NCBI GenBank assembly: GCA_002436485.1
Contig: DJMK01000089.1
Location: 16,048-25,520 of the forward strand
DNA from: Proteobacteria bacterium UBA6492
GTDB lineage: Bacteria > Pseudomonadota > Gammaproteobacteria > UBA6429 > Thiohalophilaceae
Direction of reading: 5' to 3'
Length of the DNA: 9,473 bases
Below the pieces are notes generated by a model. The model searched no databases, was not told the origin of the DNA, and saw nothing but the letters and a program-made list of their open reading frames with translations. The first letter of the stretch is position 1. Each line of letters opens with the position of its first letter. Below are positions 6,591 through 9,473 of this stretch, piece after piece. A program made the translations under genes and the position numbers.

Positions 6591-7703
6591 ATGCTTGATC
6601 TATTCAAGGCCTGGTACAAGCGTTACCTGTCTGACCCGCAGGCAGTCTTGATGCTGGTTATCCTGGTGATTGGTTTCACCATCGTGCTAACGCTGGGCAA
6701 CATGCTGGCACCGGTGCTGGCAGCAATCGTGATTGCCTACCTGTTAGAGGCGCTGGTACAAAAACTCAAGCGTTTCAGCTTGCGACGACGTTATGCTGTT
6801 GTAATTGTCTGGCTGCTCTTTGTCATATTCATGCTGGCCATGGTGTTTGGTATGTTGCCCTTGTTATCGAACCAGGTTGCCGCTTTTATTCCCGAAGTAG
6901 CGGGATACTGGGCCAGGGCACAACAGTACATCGACCGGCTTCCCGAACAGTTCCAGTTTATCTCGCAGGAACACGTGCAGGCTATTTCGAAAGATATGGA
7001 GAATATGCTCGGTTCAGCCGGTAAGCAGATCCTGACCGGCGCCTCGCTACAGTCGATTACTACCGGTGCGATTACCTTCATCATCTATTTAATTCTTTTG
7101 CCATTGATGGTGTTTTTCTTTCTCAAGGACAAATGGCTCATATTGAACTGGCTGGGTGGTTTTCTACCTGATGACAGGCGTCTGGCAGCACAAATCTGGA
7201 CCGAGATGGATAAGCAGCTGGGTAACTACGTGCGTGGCAAGGTTTGGGAAATATTAATCGTCGGTGCGGTCAGTTACGTCGCGTTTGCGCTGTTTGGTCT
7301 GAAGTTTGCCTTTTTACTGGCTGTGATCGTCGGTCTGTCCGTGATTATTCCTTACATTGGCGCCACGGTAGTCACTATCCCGGTTGCCGCAGTGGCTTTT
7401 TTCCAGTGGGGCATGGGTGTTGAGTTTTTCTGGTTGATCGTCGTTTACCTGATAATTCAGGCTCTGGATGGCAACCTGTTGGTACCCTGGCTGTTCAGTA
7501 ACGTTGTTAATGTTCATCCCATTGCAATTATTATCAGTATTTTGTTATTCGGTGGTCTTTGGGGATTTTGGGGTGTGTTCTTCGCGATACCCCTTGCTAC
7601 GCTGGTCAATGCCTTGTTGCATGCGTGGCCACGATCAGGTGATCCGTTGCCCGCCTATGCCGAGACGGGTGAATTTCAAGTGAAACAAACAAAAGGCGAC
7701 TAG
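6591..7703 (+). CDS. AI-2E/PerM-family (DUF20) membrane transporter
   Basis: Polytopic inner-membrane protein of 370 residues, normal for the family. Hydrophobic segments fall at about 18-36, 38-56, 68-93, 155-178, 219-239, 240-268, 278-298 and 310-345. A soluble helical stretch (about 94-150) lies between helices 3 and 4. Family hallmarks visible are LGNYVRGK (210-217), IPYIGA (253-258), DGNLLVPWLFSNVVNVHP (293-310) and FGGLWGFWGVFFAIPLATLV (320-339). The name comes from E. coli TqsA, implicated in autoinducer-2 export. Other members have different roles, including Na+/H+ antiport in some bacteria, so the substrate here is unknown. The 139-residue gene ends two bases before this ATG. The Shine-Dalgarno GAGGAG at 6571-6576 is unusually far upstream (14 bases), which suits translational coupling. 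Confidence 0.92.
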   Translation: MLDLFKAWYKRYLSDPQAVLMLVILVIGFTIVLTLGNMLAPVLAAIVIAYLLEALVQKLKRFSLRRRYAVVIVWLLFVIFMLAMVFGMLPLLSNQVAAFIPEVAGYWARAQQYIDRLPEQFQFISQEHVQAISKDMENMLGSAGKQILTGASLQSITTGAITFIIYLILLPLMVFFFLKDKWLILNWLGGFLPDDRRLAAQIWTEMDKQLGNYVRGKVWEILIVGAVSYVAFALFGLKFAFLLAVIVGLSVIIPYIGATVVTIPVAAVAFFQWGMGVEFFWLIVVYLIIQALDGNLLVPWLFSNVVNVHPIAIIISILLFGGLWGFWGVFFAIPLATLVNALLHAWPRSGDPLPAYAETGEFQVKQTKGD

Positions 7704-7734
7704 ATTTCCTTCTATCGCACTGAAATAGACTAGG
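7704..7734. other. Convergent intergenic gap with no visible terminator
   Basis: Only 31 bases separate the stop of the PerM-like gene from the stop of the phoH-type gene on the other strand. I find no GC-rich hairpin with a T-tract in either direction. The best pairing is CTAT with ATAG around 7712-7728, too weak to terminate. Termination may be rho-dependent, or the two transcripts may overlap. Confidence 0.45.
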
Positions 7735-9144
7735 TTACAAAAGTTCCGAGGCATAATCTGCCAGGCGTGAACGTTCCCCACGCTTCAGAGTTATATGCCC
7801 GCTGTGATTCCAGCCCTTGAAGCGATCGACCACATACGTCAGACCGGATGATGTTTCGGTAAGATAGGGTGTATCGATCTGTGCAATATTGCCCAGGCAA
7901 ACAATTTTAGTCCCGGGTCCGGCACGTGTGATCAGGGTTTTCATTTGTTTGGGTGTCAGGTTTTGTGCCTCGTCGATAATCAGGTAACGGTTGAGAAAAG
8001 TACGTCCGCGCATGAAGTTCACCGAACGAATCTTGATGCGTTGTGCCAGAAGATCATTGGTTGCTGCACGTGCCCATTCGCCACCTTCAGAGGGTTTGGT
8101 GAGCACCTCGAGGTTATCCATTAGTGCACCCATCCACGGTGCCATCTTTTCTTCTTCTGTACCCGGCAGGTAACCGATTTCTTCACCCACCGATATTGTG
8201 ACCCGTGTCATGATAATTTCACTGTAACGTTTTTGTTCCAGCGTCTGTTCCAGACCAGCAGCCAGTGACAAGAGGGTTTTGCCGGTACCTGCCATGCCTA
8301 GCAGGGTGACAAAATCGACTTCCGGATCCATTAACAGGTTCAGCGCGTAGTTTTGCTCACGGTTACGTGCAGTAATACCCCACACAGTATGAGAGTGTGC
8401 CGTATAATCTTTGGCTGTTTCTATGGTTGCCGTACTGTCCTCGATATTACGCACGACGGCATTAAATCCATCAGATGTATGATAAATAAACTGGTTGGGT
8501 GACCAGTTTTCAACTTCCGGCCCCTGTACACGGTAAAAGGTACGGCCTTCTTCCATCCAGGAATCCATCTCCTTACCATGGTTTTCCCAGAATGTATCAT
8601 CAAGTTCCACACTGCCGGTATATAGCAAATTGACATCTTCCAGCACCTTGTCGTTTTGATAGTCCTCGGCATGTACTCCAACCACGCTGGCCTTGATGCG
8701 TAGGTTGATGTCTTTGGATACCAGGCTGATATGGGTGTCTGGATACAGTCCCTGCAGGGCAAGTGCGGTACCAAGTATGTCGTTATCTACCTTGTTTCCG
8801 GGTAAGGTGGCGGGCAGGCGGTCCGGAATCTGGCTTATCTGGAAAAACAGTCGGCCACTGCAGTTGTTACCTGCGAGATTGACCTGCTGCAGATTCAGCG
8901 GCAATCCCTTCTCGATATCCTCGGGCAGCATGTCGGTCATGAGTTCATCAAGAAAACGGCTGGTTTGCCGTGCGTTGCGCGCGACATCAGTATTACCTTT
9001 CTTGTGATTATCCAGCTCCTCGAGTACCACCATGGGAAGGAAAATGTCATGTTCCTTGAAGCGGAACAGGGAAGTTGGATCGTGTAACAGGACGTTGGTG
9101 TCTATAACAAATAAACGCTTTCCCTCGATTTGTTTCGCATTCAT
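7735..9144 (-). CDS. PIN domain-PhoH family ATPase (PhoH2-like ribonuclease/helicase)
   Basis: A 469-residue fusion of an N-terminal PIN ribonuclease domain and a C-terminal PhoH ATPase domain, the layout of PhoH2/YlaK proteins. Mycobacterial PhoH2 proteins have been shown to unwind and cut RNA with ATP. In the PIN domain (about 10-160) the acidic set is visible: D15 in VIDTN, E42/E43 in LEELD, D120/D122 in NKVDNDILG, and D145 in SKDINLRIKA. A linker (about 160-260) follows. The ATPase has Walker A GMAGTGKT (283-290), Walker B YLIIDEAQN (387-395), and the QID and GERSRLADYA motifs near the C terminus. All catalytic residues appear intact. The gene starts 13 bases after the bcp stop, so the two form one transcript; its AAAGGG Shine-Dalgarno lies inside the bcp 3' end at an unusually long spacing. 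The Pho-regulon link of the name is not supported by any visible Pho box. Confidence 0.94.
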   Translation of the reverse strand: MNAKQIEGKRLFVIDTNVLLHDPTSLFRFKEHDIFLPMVVLEELDNHKKGNTDVARNARQTSRFLDELMTDMLPEDIEKGLPLNLQQVNLAGNNCSGRLFFQISQIPDRLPATLPGNKVDNDILGTALALQGLYPDTHISLVSKDINLRIKASVVGVHAEDYQNDKVLEDVNLLYTGSVELDDTFWENHGKEMDSWMEEGRTFYRVQGPEVENWSPNQFIYHTSDGFNAVVRNIEDSTATIETAKDYTAHSHTVWGITARNREQNYALNLLMDPEVDFVTLLGMAGTGKTLLSLAAGLEQTLEQKRYSEIIMTRVTISVGEEIGYLPGTEEEKMAPWMGALMDNLEVLTKPSEGGEWARAATNDLLAQRIKIRSVNFMRGRTFLNRYLIIDEAQNLTPKQMKTLITRAGPGTKIVCLGNIAQIDTPYLTETSSGLTYVVDRFKGWNHSGHITLKRGERSRLADYASELL

Positions 9145-9157
9145 ACTTGGTTGCTAC

Positions 9158-9473
9158 TCACCCTTTATTCAGCGTTTTAGCGGCGTCAAGAACTTCTTCA
9201 ACATGGCCGGCAACTTTAACGCCACGCCATTCTTTACGTAACTTTCCCTTTTCGTCGATCAGGAAGGTACTGCGCTCGATGCCGATCACCTTGCGGCCGT
9301 ACATGTTTTTTTCCTTGATGACGTCGAACTGCTTGCAGAGCTTTTCATCCGGGTCGGAGAGCAGTTCGAACGGGAAGCCGTGCTTCGCCTTGAACTTCTC
9401 GTGCGAGGCGATGCTGTCGCGCGAGGCGCCGAGGATCACCGTGTTGGCGCGCTTGAACTTCGCATGCAGGTCC
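9158..9473 (-). CDS. bcp: Bcp-type thioredoxin-dependent peroxiredoxin (partial, 5' end off window)
   Basis: C-terminal 104 residues of an atypical 2-Cys peroxiredoxin of the Bcp/PrxQ group, a cytosolic enzyme that reduces hydrogen peroxide and organic hydroperoxides using thioredoxin. Recognisable features are ILGASRDS, the helix SHEKFKAKHGFPFELLSD, LCKQFDV with the non-catalytic third cysteine, GIERSTFLID, and the C-terminal GHVEEVLDAAKTL. The peroxidatic and resolving cysteines fall upstream of the window, so activity cannot be judged. The gene reads into phoH 13 bases later. Codon use changes abruptly inside the gene: 68 of the 77 codons from 9472 down to 9242 end in G or C, but only 9 of the last 27 do. 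The protein alignment stays family-like across the step. Confidence 0.88.
   Translation of the reverse strand, partial: DLHAKFKRANTVILGASRDSIASHEKFKAKHGFPFELLSDPDEKLCKQFDVIKEKNMYGRKVIGIERSTFLIDEKGKLRKEWRGVKVAGHVEEVLDAAKTLNKG

Overview
The window reads as ordinary chromosome of a gammaproteobacterium with a mid-range G+C content. The EttA, RND, PhoH and Bcp proteins are all of proteobacterial type and the coding density is high. I see no phage genes, transposase, integrase, tRNA, rRNA or CRISPR array. Genus cannot be fixed from this sequence.

Layout, left to right. (1) 1-663, minus strand: the N-terminal 221 codons of ettA, an ABC-F translation factor, running off the left edge. (2) 664-840: an AT-rich divergent intergenic region holding the promoters of ettA and of the next operon. 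(3) 841-5054, plus strand: a two-gene efflux operon, a periplasmic adaptor followed two bases later by a 1063-residue RND inner-membrane pump. No outer-membrane channel gene is present, so the pump must borrow a TolC-like partner. (4) 5192-6100, plus strand: a LysR-type regulator after a 137-base gap. (5) 6169-7703, plus strand: a TTG-started 139-residue protein of unknown function, followed two bases later by an AI-2E/PerM-family membrane protein. A good sigma-70-like promoter with a palindrome in its spacer precedes the pair. (6) 7735-9473, minus strand: phoH-type PIN-ATPase gene (converging on the perM-like gene with only 31 bases between stops), preceded by the 3' part of a Bcp-type peroxiredoxin gene that runs off the right edge.

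Functionally the region is a set of small housekeeping and stress units: ribosome throttling (EttA), export of toxic compounds (adaptor plus RND pump), RNA handling (PIN-PhoH) and peroxide removal (Bcp). No new multigene defence or metabolic system is evident. The strongest anomaly is inside the bcp fragment. Its upstream 77 codons end in G or C 88% of the time and its last 27 codons only 33% of the time, with a sharp step near 9242. This suggests a recombination joint or an assembly joint. Other points worth a look are the TAATC repeats and palindrome in the promoter at 6110-6147, the uncharacterised protein coupled to the PerM-like transporter, and an arginine in the RND pump where drug pumps usually carry the proton-relay lysine.
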